Assembly (NCBI GenBank): GCA_965153355.1
Contig: OZ231126.1
Location: 27,528,001 to 27,592,000, forward strand
Direction of reading: 5' to 3'
DNA from: Flaccisagitta enflata
Lineage: Eukaryota > Chaetognatha > Sagittoidea > Aphragmophora
Length of the DNA: 64,000 nucleotides
The notes under the pieces were generated by a model. The model saw only the letters and a program-made list of their open reading frames with translations. It did not search any database and was not told where the DNA came from. Positions 45,234 through 59,470 of the stretch are shown here, piece after piece. The first letter of the stretch is position 1. Each line of letters opens with the position of its first letter. The position numbers and the translations under genes were made by a program.

Positions 45234-47048
45234 CACTTTTTATTTTTTATAAGAACCTAGTTTACAAGAACATCAAGCCTTGAAATCGCTTAAAAATTAA
45301 AAACATTGTAGTTTTTTTATTAGTAGCTCACACATCTCTGGATACCCCCCCAAAGAGAATCGAAAATACCATTTTTTCTGACTGTGCTATTTGTCTTCAG
45401 GAACATGTGGGCTACTGAAAAAAACAAAAAACAAAAAAATTCTTCTGAAATTTTTTAATTTATTTCACTTTTTAGGGAAAAAAAGGGCATTTTTAACACT
45501 TTTTAAGCATAAAATTGTTCATGCAGCTTAGAAAATCCGAAGAAAATACTGGAAACGTATGGCAATAGATAGAATATACACGTTTTTACCCTTCGTAAAC
45601 AGTTTTTCTAGGTATCATACAGATTAGAGCTTAAAAATGGCCTAAAAATGACGAAATATGGCTTTTTTCCATAATTTTCAGTCTAAATTTTTTTTACAGC
45701 ATTTTAACTCCCGAAAAATCCTGGAAAAGTGAAGTAGTAGTCTGAGCTTAACTACTTTTACCCTGAACAATCAGTAAATTTTGATTTTTTTAGAAAGTTA
45801 AAAAATTTAAAAAATAGCAAAATATTGTGTTTTAAGCATCTTAAAGCAAATAATTATTTATGCACTTTTATAAATAAAAAAATACTGAAATGTGTGGCAA
45901 TAGATAGAATATACATTTTTATTTTTTTTTAGACATCTTAAAGATTAAAGTTTAAAAATAGCGTAAAAATAGTAAAATATGTTTTTTTTCAGCATTTTTA
46001 AGTCTCAAATTTTTTAATAAAGCATTTCAACTCCCAAAAATGCTAGAAATGTGTAGTAGTAGTCTGAGTTTAACTTAAAAAAAAAAAAATTGATATTCTT
46101 AAACTAAAAGATTGTTCATGAATTTCCAAAAATTTATAACACTGCATAAACAATCTTTTACTTGAAAATGCTTAAAAAAACAATATTTTGCTCTTTAAAA
46201 GCCATTTTTAATATAAAAAAGTATTTAAATTCATACTACTACTACATATTTCTAGGATTTTTGGGAGTTGAAATTTTGTATTAAAAAATTTGAGACTTAA
46301 AAATGCTGAAAAAAACCATATTTCAGTATTTTTACGCCATTTTTAAACTTTAATCTTTAAGATGTCTAAAAAAACTTTTTGTGAAAGGTAAAAACATGTA
46401 TATTCTATCTATTGCCACACATTTCCAGTATTTTTTTTTTATTTATAAAAGTGCACGAATAATTATTTACTTTGAGATGCCTAAAAACACAATATTTTGC
46501 TATTTTTTAACTCTAAACCTAAAAAAATCAAAATTTTCTGATTGTTCAAGGTAAAAGTAGTTAAGCTCAGACTACTACTACACTTTTCTAGGATTTTTCG
46601 GGAGTTAAAATGCTGTAAAAACAAATTTAGACTGAAAAATACTGAAAAAAAACATATTTTGTCATTTTTAGGCCATTTTTAAGCTCTAATCTGTATGATA
46701 CCTAAAAAAACTGTTTATGAAGGGTAAAAACGTGTATATTCTATCTATTGCCATACATTTCCAGTATTTTTTTGGATTTTCTAAGCTGCATAAACAATTT
46801 TATGCTTAAAAAGTGCTAAAAATGCCCTTTTTTTACCTAAAAAGTGAAATAAATGAAAAAATTTCAGAAGAATTTTTTTGTTTTTTGTTTTTTTCAGTAG
46901 CCCACATGTTCCTGAAGACAAATAGCACAGTCAGAAAAAATGGTATTTTCGATTCTCTTTGGGGGGGTATCCAGAGATGTGTGAGCTATCTTTTTCTCTT
47001 TTAAAGGCTTCAGAAAAAAATGATGTTCTTATAAAAAATAAAAAAGTG
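45234..47048. mobile_element. 1.8-kb palindromic element, TA-flanked
   Basis: Ends CACTTTTTATTTTTTATAAG and inverse CTTATAAAAAATAAAAAAGTG, TA on both sides (45232-45233, 47049-47050). The arms of roughly 850 bp are nearly complementary around a centre near 46105. The terminal 25 bp match the smaller elements in SSR1 introns. No coding capacity seen. Confidence 0.88.
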
Positions 47049-47502
47049 TATTGGCCGTGTATCATACGTAGGATGATTCTTACTAGATAAACCTGAACAT
47101 TCAGATTCAAATGATGAATTCACTTAATAACGGTAACACATTTTAGCAACCGGGTTTGTTTTGATCCTGAGCCAGGAAAACAATTACCATTCGACTGAGA
47201 TGTAGAGCGGCTATGGTCTGGCGCAATGTTGATTTAAGTTCTTTTTAAGAAGAAGTGAAGAGAGGGCGCTTTACTCTTTAAAGACTGATTTACTCCTGCT
47301 CCTTGCATTGCATTGGTTGAGATTTTAACGACACTAATAATTCTCGAGTACCTAACTTGTTAGCACTAAAAAGAGAAAAATAAGGCTTTTACTTCTTTGG
47401 AAACTGTAATTGTAAACTTTTAAGTCAGGTCATCCTATACAATGGATACATCAATCATTACTGCAACAGAGCTTTCACAACTGCGTCGGTCAAATTATGC
47501 CT

Positions 47503-48037
47503 GATCCACTTGTCACAAGACCAATTAAAGCGTGGGGAATCAGCTCAGTCCGTCAAAAATTTTCTCTAGTCAAGATGTGGGGCGCTACCGTTACATATCT
47601 CCGGTCAAAAGGCCATATGAGCTTAAAATTTAAAAATGGGAAATTTGAAAATCTGATTGCAGATTCAGGATCCTTGCAAAAGAACTGTTAAAAGAATGTG
47701 TCCTTCTTTTTTTGATATTCCATCTGGAACTTAGTCAAGATTATCGCCAAATATTAAAATTTTAAGCAAAAGAGCAATTTTAACCCGAATATTACTTTTG
47801 ACATAGGATTAGGCCATGATCTAGTTGGAATATCAAAAAAAGAAAGACACTTTTTTCTCATACTTTTTTTGCAAGGATTCCAAATCTGCAATCAGATTTT
47901 CAAATTTCCCATTTTAAAATTTTGACCTCACATGGCCTCTTGACCTGAGTGGTAGCGTCCCAAATATTGACCAGAGAAAATATTTAACGGACGAGGCTGA
48001 TTCCCCACCCTTTAATTGGTCTTGTGACATGTGGATC
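47503..48037. repeat. Foldback element next to MFSD6-like 3' end
   Basis: GATCCACTTGTCACAAGACC at the left and GGTCTTGTGACATGTGGATC at the right. Arms of about 240 bp include CTGATTGCAGATTCAGGATC and TGATATTCCATCTGG blocks shared with 52691-53307. Confidence 0.85.
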
Positions 48038-48106
48038 AAATTGGATCATGCTTTTTATACATTTCTGGACCCTGTCAGCCCTAATACCATAATCTCAATT
48101 TTCTGC

Positions 48107-50608
48107 TCATGCGCAGGAAGTCTTTATTGTTTCGCTTCCGGTTTCAACAAGCTCAGTTTCTGCGTTTCCGGTGTTTCTGCGTGAGAGTATAAAGACGATA
48201 TAAACAATTCCAGTTGTTAGCGCCACGAATGACAGATAAAAGAAAGTCTGTCGACCCCCAATTTCATTCTGGATGTAGCCGCCGATAAGCGTTCCTGTTC
48301 CTCGCCCCAAGTTGTAGTAAAGTGCACCCACGATTCCCTGAAAGTTTAAAGAAAAATGGATAAGGAAGAAAGATTCAATGTCACTATTCCGTCGATTCTG
48401 AAAAGATGTGGGCGGGATTTTACCACATATTCCTCGTAGGGATGGTCTCAGGCTCGTAGCTATCCATTTGGTGCGTTACCTGAAGCGTTGCCGACATCCC
48501 CGAAGGCGCGATTGCGTTAGCCGTAGAGGCTGAAGCTGCCCACATTAAGCCGAAAGTGACTCCATGCGCCAAATCAATTGGGCAAGTGATCCAAGGGGAT
48601 GAAACCCACACCGTGAAAAAGCGGTAGGCGAGAAAGCGCATGAAAAACACCGCATGCACCACAAGGAGTGCAGTTTCCTTGGAAGTACAAAGTAGAATGT
48701 CAAGTTTGTTTACCGGCTGCACTCAACTCTTTGGTTCGCACTTTATGGGAGTCTGTCAAAGTTTCCTGTTTGGTCAAGTTACCTGCTTGAAGATGTTGAG
48801 TATTCTTCCACTTATCAACATAATGACCATCTCAGATAAAGTACCAATTGCCATCGTCACTCCAATTTGTGATTGACTTGACAGCACTTCCTCCTCCAAG
48901 AACAGTTGATAAAATGACTCGTGGTATCCACCCCTGAACGTTAGGACCTTATCAGTTCAGCAGCGTTAGTGTAGTGTGCTATATTTACTTTCTCAGGGAT
49001 TTGGCAAATAATTACACCTTGAGCAGCCTACAGAGCATTCTTTATGTACAATTCACTTACAGGACACCGAATATGAAGATGTTTAAGACGAAGAACCAGA
49101 ATTGCAGACTGCGCAAAATTTTCAAGAGTTCGCGCCTTGTGTCATTTCTGTTGCCGGATTTTTTGGATGACACCTATAATTAAAATGATCTCAAGACATT
49201 TACCCATTCAGTTACACATGTTCAACAGTTCACAGTAGGGCGAAAAAACACTTCAGCCTAAACTGCCAGTAGGTCGAATTGATCAAGTAAGATGGTCAAG
49301 CAAGATGACGTTTGAGTGGTCCTTATACCTTAGGACTACCACAGTTAAAATCCCTCACACTAGGCCTGCAAGAAGTATGCTTTTCATTCTTTTTGTGGTG
49401 TTTTCCCGCCTAAGCTTTGAACATGTTATTGTAAACAGATAAATCTACGATGATCAGTTCTGTTAGCTGTTACTTTTCCTCACTTCCTCCGAGTCGGTGG
49501 TGCGTTTGAAGTCGAGCTTGAGTGTTAGGACCGCGATCAGTACCGTGATGATACACAAACTAGCGTTGATGTGAACGCGGTAGCGATACGATTCGTGGAT
49601 TTTTCCTTATGAAAGAAGAGATCATAGTTGTGCGTTTTTGGTGAATCATTGATCGACTGGGTTGTATGCATAAGGATTTTAACATCTCTGTCTTGCATGG
49701 TACTTACCTAAATGGGTCATTCCCATGCCGGAAATAGGGGAGAAAACCATGTATCCGGCTGCAGCCCAGGCACGAATAGAGCCAAAACTGCCTTGGTTTT
49801 CGCTTCTGTCCAGCACATTGAACGACATTGCATCGAAGAGGGAAAATATGGGAGCGAAAGAAAGATTTATCATCATCAGGCAGATGAAGGAATAGAAGAA
49901 GAGCATCGGGTGCCGTTCTCCTGGAAAGATCATCTCCGGGTTGCTTTCTGTCGCGCTATCGTTGCCACGGAGGTTGTTGCTGTTGTTGATGACCATCTGG
50001 GTTGTTCCAGCTGTGGTTGTTTGCGCTCGACTTTCATTCACTGGCGAAGAATGTACTGATTTCGCCGGGAGCAACAGCATCAATTCGTATCCGATCGCCC
50101 ACAACGCGATGCTTGTCGACATGACGATCTTATGAATGTTACATCTATCGGACAAGTAACTCAGCGCCAGCTTGGTGAAAAGGCCTAGAAAAGGCATCAG
50201 CCCTTGTATCAGCCCGATTTCCCACGTGTTCATTCCTGCGGTGGATGTGCGGATGGGATATGAAAGCGTATTTTGACATGAACAAACGAATGAATTTGAG
50301 ACGAGTTACCCCACCAACCGATACGTCAGTTAAATATTTCATCGCCCACCTAAGGAAAGTAGATAGTTTGGGATGAATGGCCACACTAGAATCATTCCGC
50401 CGTTGAAAATGAAGTAGATGAGTTTCAGAGGTACCGTTGTCTTGTCGACCACACATCTTGACCCGGATCGGTTGTTGAGCGGAGTATTTGGGTCCTTTGC
50501 CTCTTCTAAAGGATCAGTTTTGTCTGGGACACATGCCGCATTTGGTTCAGTGCTGTGACGGAAATGTTGTCTCTCTCCATCAGGAGTTTCCGAGTAACTT
50601 ATGGTCAT
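48107..50608 (-). CDS. MFSD6: MFSD6-like major facilitator superfamily transporter
   Basis: There are seven exons: 50608-50350, 50235-49708, 49605-49484, 49173-49061, 48933-48783, 48677-48480, 48337-48107. All phases match and the product is 533 aa. The order of features fits MFSD6 proteins: first membrane helix (LIYFIFNGGMILVWPFIPNY), the MFS loop region after GLIQGLMPFLGLFTKLALSYLSDR, and GSFGSIRAWAAAGYMVF. A late helix region carries LAHGVTFGLMWAASAS, followed by GALYYNLGRGTGTLIGG near the C-terminus, which matches the conserved GLGRGxGxxIGG signature. It is a multi-pass membrane protein and the substrate is unknown. The loop between helices 2-3 and the next block is long and polar (Asn/Thr/Ser, residues about 140-190). 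The start ATG is the first in frame, followed by about 65 hydrophilic cytosolic residues. A foldback repeat begins 70 bp past the stop, so the 3' UTR may include it. Confidence 0.87.
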
Positions 50609-50755
50609 TGCTTGGTTGAAATATTAACTTTTAATGTTGAAAATTTTGTTATCTGCAAATCTGTATGCTGACGCAATGAAACTAGATTATTTCAAAACTG
50701 TGGAACTGAACCTATGCAAAAGAACGTTTTGGTTAGAAACGGATGATATGATATA

Positions 50756-51407
50756 CCGGGTGATCAGCCAGAACTGAGTAAATTTTTTGGACGCTGAGAC
50801 TGAACCACTGATAGTTGAAATGTGGGCAATAGTTTATCATAAAGAAAATTAATGAACATTTATATAAATTAATGAACATTTATTTATATAAAAAAAATCA
50901 ATGAACATTTATTTTAAGCCAAAAATGGATATTGTTACCCAAAAGGCTTGCTAATAATAGCTATATATGCTTTTTTCCATGATTGGGTATTAATGCTAAA
51001 ATTGAAAAAACTTTGGCAATTGACTTTTTTTTATTTACTTAATGTCGATGGCCTTTTGAGTATCTGTTGATTGGATGGAGCTTAAATCTGTTTTTCTGTG
51101 CCAAATTGACAAGTTTTTAATCCAGTTTTGAAGAAAACCGCAATTTTATATATAATATGTCTCTACTCTAAGTGAAATGACTTGACATCAGACAAGGATT
51201 CTGTCAAAACTGCATCAGTTTTGCAAATCGACTTAAACTGAAATATAACTTAGAAGGCTGTTTCTTTAAGATTTTAGGGCTATATCTTTTTAGATAAGTA
51301 AACGTTCAGCAATTTTGTTTTAATTCTAGATTATCCTCAACCAATTTTCTTTTGTATTTTAAGAGTAATAGCATCATATATTTACTCAATTAAGGCTGAT
51401 CACCCGG
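50756..51407. mobile_element. 652-bp MITE with CCGGGTGATCAGCC ends
   Basis: CCGGGTGATCAGCC and GGCTGATCACCCGG, TA on both sides (50754-50755, 51408-51409). AT-rich interior with ATTAATGAACATTTAT repeats near the left end. No coding capacity. Confidence 0.85.
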
Positions 51408-51957
51408 TAGGATTAATCTCGTGGTGAAATTTTGTTGCAGTCGGTCGGTTAGTCTGTCAGCGGTTTTTCAGCGTTTTGATTTAAGAACAGCTGTTTCACT
51501 ACTTTCTTTTTTTTTTTCAATTTTTCGCTTCTTTGGGCTTTGATTTATCATGTCACCATGGTTTTAACTCTTATCTAAACGTTAGTCTTATCGGCTCTCA
51601 TTCCCTAAGGCCTGACACGTCTTGAAAATTTTTGGAGCTAGCTTTTTGAACTTTCTCGTCAGATTCTTGGACTGTATTGATTCAACGTTTTTGGCGAACT
51701 TTGACCTGATGTGGGCAGCGGGCCAAACCGCCTTCAACCGGCTGAAACTCACTTGGAGTAAAACTGCTGGTTTTTGTGATTTGAAGAGTTGTCGAGGGGC
51801 AGCGGCCCGCTGAGGGAAGGATATTGAAGCGATTGGCCTCCTACTTCCTCTGCGCCCATTTGAACCATCTCCGCGCCGATTACGCCAGATGGCTGATCCA
51901 CATTATCCGTCATGGTTTTAAGTTGGGTTCTTGGGCAATCTTCAGTATACGTACGTA

Positions 51958-52290
51958 CAGGGTGGCAGAAAATTCTATAGGTCCAAGGCACAAGTTTTCG
52001 CAGCGCCTTAAGTCCGACTTTTAAAGATCAACTATTATTATGAAAATATTGCATAAAACTACTAATTTTCTGCAATATTCTTTTCAATTCATCAAAACTA
52101 AGAGTTCTCACAACAAAAGTAGAAGTGATCAAAACTAATACCCTTTCTATCCTTCTGATTTATTGATTTTCCACCTACTTTTGTCTTCTTTTCCATATTT
52201 TTTTTTCCATTATCAAATCTATAAGTCCAACTTTTGTGCTATAGTTCCGAGGCACAATGTGCCAAGTGTGCCCCTGTTTCTACCACCCTG
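51958..52290. mobile_element. hAT-like MITE with CGTACGTA duplication
   Basis: 333 bp. Ends CAGGGTGGCAGAAAAT and inverse TTTCTACCACCCTG. Exact 8-bp duplication CGTACGTA (51950-51957, 52291-52298), itself a palindrome. Confidence 0.9.
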
Positions 52291-52690
52291 CGTACGTATA
52301 TCATATAATTTTAAAATACAAATTATCCTTATGAGTTATGCCGAAGAAGCACTGGTCAATAGGATTTGGCTAGTACGTAGAACACTTTCAGATGCAATTT
52401 TTGACCTCCATAGTTGCAACGGGAACCAATGAAAGATGCACAATTCTTTCTTCTCATCCTATCTGCCTTTCTGCCTAAAGCCTGATTGGTTGAATCTTGT
52501 TCCTCGTTTCTTCCTGGGTCGCGTTTTCCTCCCCTCTCGAGCTCCGCACGTGCATGGTAACAACACATGTGTGCGTGTTTTAGGGAAGGATCACGAATGC
52601 ATTGTGATAGTGAAGTTCTCGCTTAGTGTTTTCAGTATACTAGACAACGTTGGCACTACCGTCCTGTTGTGGCGTCAGTTTTACTACCTG

Positions 52691-53307
52691 CTTAGACGTC
52701 CCAGAATAACTCATTTTACAGAAAAGTACTCATCCTTGCAGCCTTTCTGGGATATAAAACACTAAAGATTAGGAATTGAGCAGAAAAAAAATTTTTTGAA
52801 ATTCTTTTATGGCGGAAGTATTAGGCCAAAGTAGATATTAGGTCAAAATTTCAAAATAAGAATTTTGTAAATCTGACTGCAGATTCAGAATCCTTGCAAA
52901 AACCTGAGTGAAGAAAGTGCCCTTCTTTTTTGTTATTCCTTCAGGAAGATGGTCAAAATTGAGGTCAAAAACCCAAAAAAAAGGACAATTTCAAACAAAA
53001 GAACAATTTTGACCTAATCAAGATTTTCGAATTTAATTTTGACAATCTTCCTGATGGAATATCATACAAAGAAGAGCACTTTGTTCATACACTTTTGTGC
53101 AGTGATTATGAATCTGCAATCAGATCTATAAAATTCTCACTTTGAAATTTTGACCTAATATCTTCTTTGACCTAATACTTCCGCCATAAAAAAATTTCAA
53201 AAAATTTTTTTGCTGCTCGATCTTTAAACTTCAGTGTCTTATCTTCCAGAAAAGCCGCGAGGATAAGTACTTTTCAGAAAAATGAGTTATTCTGGGACGT
53301 CTACTGC
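52691..53307. repeat. Foldback element, 617 bp
   Basis: AGACGTCCCAGAATAACTCA and TGAGTTATTCTGGGACGTCT at the ends, ATGGCGGAAGTATTAGG and inverse further in. Inner arms share GACTGCAGATTCAGAATCC and CTTGCAAAA with 47503-48037, but the outer arms differ. Confidence 0.88.
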
Positions 53308-53774
53308 TGTATTGTTTAAGTGGTACCGGGAACGTTTTACTACCTGTAGGCGTTACTATGAACAATTGGTCAGGGGCTGTCAAATCTATTTCCTGCATAT
53401 TTTAGGAGCTGAATAGCTTATGCTTAATACGAGCTGATGATGTTAAGGGACACGCAGACCTAAACTTACACACCCATCAAGACCAAACAACCCACTCACA
53501 TCGAAGCCACGCAATCTCTTTGCCGAGTGACGCTCTCATTAAGATCAAAGCGTAGTACACAGCAACTTACATTTGGACGAAAACACGCACAATAGAAAAG
53601 AACCAACGGTCTGACAAGCACATCCTCCCGAGGGTGTTGACATTTAAACTCATGTAATTCATACTATCTGGAATTCTGGATAATGATTAGTGGATATAGG
53701 ATTTCAAAACAATAATCTTCCGTTAGATTATTTGCCCTAACCCCACTCATCGTCGTGTTCCATGATCATGATAG

Positions 53775-54062
53775 TCAAGACTCAAGACGTTCGGTTTCGA
53801 AGCACTGGGTCTCGCATGGTTCGAGTTTGAGCACGCAAATCTGAGTCATTTTGATCGCGAGATCCGCGGCGACTTCAGTGACTGCGATGACGACGATGAC
53901 GACGACATTAAAGACGTCGATTGCGGTTATGATCTAGTATCGATGATTTCTTTAGAATTTCGCAATCGTGGTTTCTGCCACCTTTTCGATGATGACGGGG
54001 AAAGCGATGACGTATCTCCTGTCCACGGATTTGGGGACAACCCACCAACGGAAGCACTATAA
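53775..54062 (+). CDS. Unassigned acidic open frame upstream of the ARF gene
   Basis: This is a stop-to-stop frame of 95 codons without an early ATG. It contains a run of seven Asp, then LEFRNRGFCHLFDDDGESDD. It would need a splice acceptor upstream, such as AGTCAAG near 53780. It ends inside the TATA box assigned to the ARF gene. The local composition is richer in GATGAC triplets than its surroundings. It could be a terminal exon or a fortuitous frame over a GATGAC repeat. Confidence 0.22.
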   Translation, partial: SRLKTFGFEALGLAWFEFEHANLSHFDREIRGDFSDCDDDDDDDIKDVDCGYDLVSMISLEFRNRGFCHLFDDDGESDDVSPVHGFGDNPPTEAL

Positions 54063-54065
54063 AAG
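54058..54065 (+). promoter_or_regulatory. TATA box, probable core promoter of the ARF gene
   Basis: The consensus TATAAAAG stands 161-168 bp upstream of the ARF-family start codon on the same strand. No other plus-strand gene start is visible nearby. The distance allows a 5' UTR of about 130 bp. It overlaps the last codons of an unassigned open frame (53775-54062), so only one of the two may be real. Confidence 0.5.
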
Positions 54066-54225
54066 AGGTGATGGATGATGAACGCCTTTATTTACCAGTC
54101 TTGCAAACTGCAAAGCGGATTGTCCATCGATCAACTATCATTCGTAGAAGTGTGCACAATTTCCCTCTCATTTTCCTCTGGATTTTCCTTGGTTCGCGAA
54201 TTTTTGTTTTTGGCGATTATCGAAA

Positions 54226-56088
<1,863 letters not shown>

Positions 56089-58315
56089 TCGAATACTTCC
56101 TCGACGTTCTTATTGCATTGTTTTCTGTCCATGACGCAATGATTATTGATAATTTCATTGCTCCATTGCCCTCACAGTATTATTTATTTATTAAAATGTG
56201 TGACTTCATTGAAGCCTCAGTCATCCTTTGTGTAAACGTGTATGGTAATCGCCTTCTTTCATTAGCAGATGCATTTCCACTGAGCACGCGCACGACTAGT
56301 TGCGTCCATTCTAATTTAGCTTTTGGAATATGGATTACCACTGCTGGACGGGGTTTTCGACATAAGCTAAGCTTGATATTTGTTCCCATTTCTTTTACAC
56401 TGTTGTTGCTATCTATTTAACTGGCCTCAATTGCTCACGATAATGCACGAATCTGAGTAAGCTGGAATCTAACCTCTCCTACACAAAAAGAAGAATGTTC
56501 AATTAGATTGGGTGATCGTAACTTTGGCGAGGGGGTGCGAAACTGAAATACTACTTAATCGAGTGATTGACGGACTGAGCTGTTGATGGTTTTCTCGATT
56601 AAGTGTGAGTGATTATCGGTTTTCTTTACCGATTGCCATTTTGCTCGATTGACCAATCACCAGTTTGTAAGATTGAGTGATTGCTAGACTGCATTTTTGT
56701 TCATTGGCTACGTGTAATTGTTATCCATGAAGATTACACGATTACCAGATCGCTAAGATTTATTAGAATGATTTCACATCTACCTAACATGATAGCTAAA
56801 TTGTAGTTGCCAGATAGCTTCATTTTGTGATTGGCGACTGTTCAATTTAGTATTTGATTGGCGATTCTTAGATTTAGTTTTTGATAGATTGCGTGATTGT
56901 AGAAGAAGAATGTTCAACGCTAAAATTTATTTCCCTCAATCTTTTTGTCTCCCTCATCTTCTAATAAAAAAACATAAAATGGTTCTTTCTGCTCTTCACC
57001 CGATCTTCAAGTCCCAAATGGAAATGCTAACACTGCAAAACCTCCCTTGATTGTATGAAATCAGTTCTGATGCGTAGAGCAATTCGTGCCTTTTTGTTTT
57101 AGAGAGTTTAGATTTGAGTTAAGGTTAGTTCCTCCGAGCCTCTCGTTCGTCGTCTGTTCCCTCGATTCTCCAACACCGACCTCGTCTTCACTCCCTCCAA
57201 ATTGAGATGTGGCAAATTTTGGCAAGTATGGAGGACAACTCACCCACAACGTACCTCGCAGGCAACAGGCCGGCGTCTGCGGAAAGTGAAAGCTTGCTCT
57301 CTTGACCACTGCTCTGATGAGTTTGCTCTTTTCATTTTGTCAATTCTTAGCGAATAATACCTAAATTACCGGGAATTTCCTCTAGCTGCTGTCTGGAAGC
57401 TATGATCTATGTTTTATTCACCAAATTTTGACGATTTTTAGGATTTTCTGCAAATTTTACACGAAATCTGAAGCATATCTGAATGCCTTATATTTTTTTC
57501 GACATTCGGGAGTGTGGTAATCTGAAATATTCCAATGGCAGAAGGCGGGGGGTTTGGGGGTCGTCCTTGCTAGTCTGTCGCTCCGTCGCATCCTCTTGTG
57601 TAAGGTTTTCTTGATACATTGAACTTTACATGAACTGTAGTATGCAGTATGTGAATTATGAGGCGATATTCAGTACGATGGGAGCAATAAGGGCAGTGCA
57701 AACTAGGCCCTTTATATTGTCACTGTTTGAAGAAAGAACGTAAAGCTGTATTAATCTAAAAGCTGATGGTCCAAGGTATTGAGTGAACATAAAATTGTGT
57801 GATTCATAACAAAACTGATAATTATTTGCAACTCATTGCATGTGGCTCGATAGCTCTGTTGAACTTAAGAGGAACAATTTCTCTCTCTTGAGTGTCACAG
57901 GTTCAAACCAAGAGAGGTCTTGCAATTTTTTTCTTTTTGGTCAACAGTTGCAGCTAGAGCTAAAGGTATAAAACTATATTCACTCAAAGCTCTTGCCTAT
58001 CAGCTTTTAGAAAAACCATAATCAAGCTACTTCAATAAAATAGTGAAGCAGGAAATGACCCTTCATCTGAGGTCCTCATTGCTCCCATTGTACTGTATTT
58101 TTCCTCATTCCCAGTTGATCAAATTATAGTCGCGCGTACACGATTCTTTCATAACGCTCGTTGATGCTAGTTATCTATCAATATATAGGCGCTTATGGCA
58201 TTTCTTTCTCTGCCCTTAATGTCGGAAATCACAATCACGCTCCTCCAAGAAATTTGTGTATGCAAGCCTTGTTCTTTCATCTTCAATAAGGTTAAGAGAA
58301 GCAAACGAGAAAAAA
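56089..58315. other. Intergenic interval between ARF gene and MED8
   Basis: No supported gene. 57664-58094 is a decayed foldback: CAGTACGATGGGAGCAATA at the left pairs with ATTGCTCCCATTGTACTG at the right, and AAAAGCTGAT..TGAGTGAA matches inversely further in. A GATTGAGTGATTG-like short repeat occurs at 56510-56900. Confidence 0.6.
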
Positions 58316-59119
58316 ATGGCTGCTCCTCCACCGACCATTTCGAAAGAGCAAAAGCAGTTGGAAGCTTCGGTCGATTTGACCATCCAACGACTCAACGACG
58401 TCAAAAACTCGCTGCAGACATTCTTATTTAAACTGGAAAACGAGTCTTTGACCTGGACGTCTTTTAACGACAGTTTCGCTTTGGTCTCTTCTCAATTGAC
58501 AATTCTCAACAAGTCTCTGAAAAACGATAAAATGTCTCCTCTACGATCTTACGGACTGCTTCCGTTGGTTCTTTGTCAAGATCTCGACGCCGAGTTGCAA
58601 CGCGTAACGGAAGGCCGAGTACCGACGTTCAACCACGAGGTAGTACCGCATCATCTGCGTACGAAACCCGAGCCGGACGTGGAACAAAAAGAAGACTTGT
58701 TGGTCCGACGCATTTTCAACACGACGCCCGAAACTGGTAACAAACAAGTCAACAGCTTCACTCGCTTCATCAAGGGCATCGACGACACGGTGCGCAGCGT
58801 GGCGGCTAGTATGGACAGTCACATGAGCGAACGCAACGTCGGCACTCCGCCCACGCAAAATCCCAACGACACGCAAATGATGTTAGCGGCGTTGTCGAGT
58901 GGCAAAGGCCTGAAACGTGGCCCGGGGTCCGGCACTTCTACGCCCAGCGGGCATCAAGGGTCGCCCTTGCCCTCCAGTTCGAGTCCGACGCCCTCGATGA
59001 TGTCCTCTTCCTCAGGCGCGGCCACGGCCACCAGCGCCACCATGTCCAATAAGATGACGTCGTCCGTCAAAACGAATCTCAAAGCCGCCTCAAATCATAA
59101 TCCCTACTCGCGGAATTAG
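58316..59119 (+). CDS. MED8: Mediator complex subunit 8
   Basis: A single uninterrupted exon encodes 267 aa. It aligns by eye with animal MED8 from the N-terminus: EKQ-type start KEQKQLEASVD, the KNSLQTFLFKLENE block, SSQLTILNKSLKNDK, LPLVLCQDLD and the strong signature EGRVPTFNHEVVPHHLRTKPEP. The C-terminus is Ser/Gly/Pro-rich and ends in VKTNLKAASNHNPYSR, like the IKTNIKSAS..PYQR end of vertebrate MED8. MED8 belongs to the Mediator head module and links RNA polymerase II to activators. The ATG at 58316 is preferred over an in-frame upstream ATG at 58256: it has an A-rich Kozak context (AAAAATGG) and homology begins a few codons after it. Being intronless in an intron-rich neighbourhood is notable. 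It lies 351 bp upstream of SSR1 on the same strand. Confidence 0.95.
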   Translation: MAAPPPTISKEQKQLEASVDLTIQRLNDVKNSLQTFLFKLENESLTWTSFNDSFALVSSQLTILNKSLKNDKMSPLRSYGLLPLVLCQDLDAELQRVTEGRVPTFNHEVVPHHLRTKPEPDVEQKEDLLVRRIFNTTPETGNKQVNSFTRFIKGIDDTVRSVAASMDSHMSERNVGTPPTQNPNDTQMMLAALSSGKGLKRGPGSGTSTPSGHQGSPLPSSSSPTPSMMSSSSGAATATSATMSNKMTSSVKTNLKAASNHNPYSRN

Positions 59120-59470
59120 GATAGAGATGTTGGGTGGGGGGAGGGGGGTTTGGATAAGAGAAACTCTCATGAACTCACACTTCGTTCGACACATTTTCCT
59201 GTTCAGTTTTGTTCTTTGACTGAGCCACTCGAGGTTGCTGTCACTCTGTGTACACTGTCTTATGTCGATTTTCTTTGTATTCCTATCTCATTTCGTTTCA
59301 TTCATTTTCTTCGTACCGATCTTGCTTATCCAACTGTGACGCTTACATGACGGAATTGATTTGATATTTGTACATTTTCTCTAGAAAACTGCAGTGGCCA
59401 AGAAACCGATTCATTGATCTCAGACAATATTAAAAAAAACAAAAAAACTCAAAAACACAAAATTTTCAGA

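Larger units (their letters stand above)
50609..54057. other. Intergenic interval between MFSD6-like and ARF genes
   Basis: Holds the three mobile or foldback elements listed separately, a GGGCAGCGGGCC...GGCAGCGGCCCGC block at about 51714-51814 related to the 24557 element, and one unassigned acidic frame at its end. Nothing else seen. Confidence 0.7.

Noticed and set aside
58256-58315. Upstream in-frame ATG for MED8
   Set aside because: The added 20 residues have no match to the family, and the second ATG has a better context.
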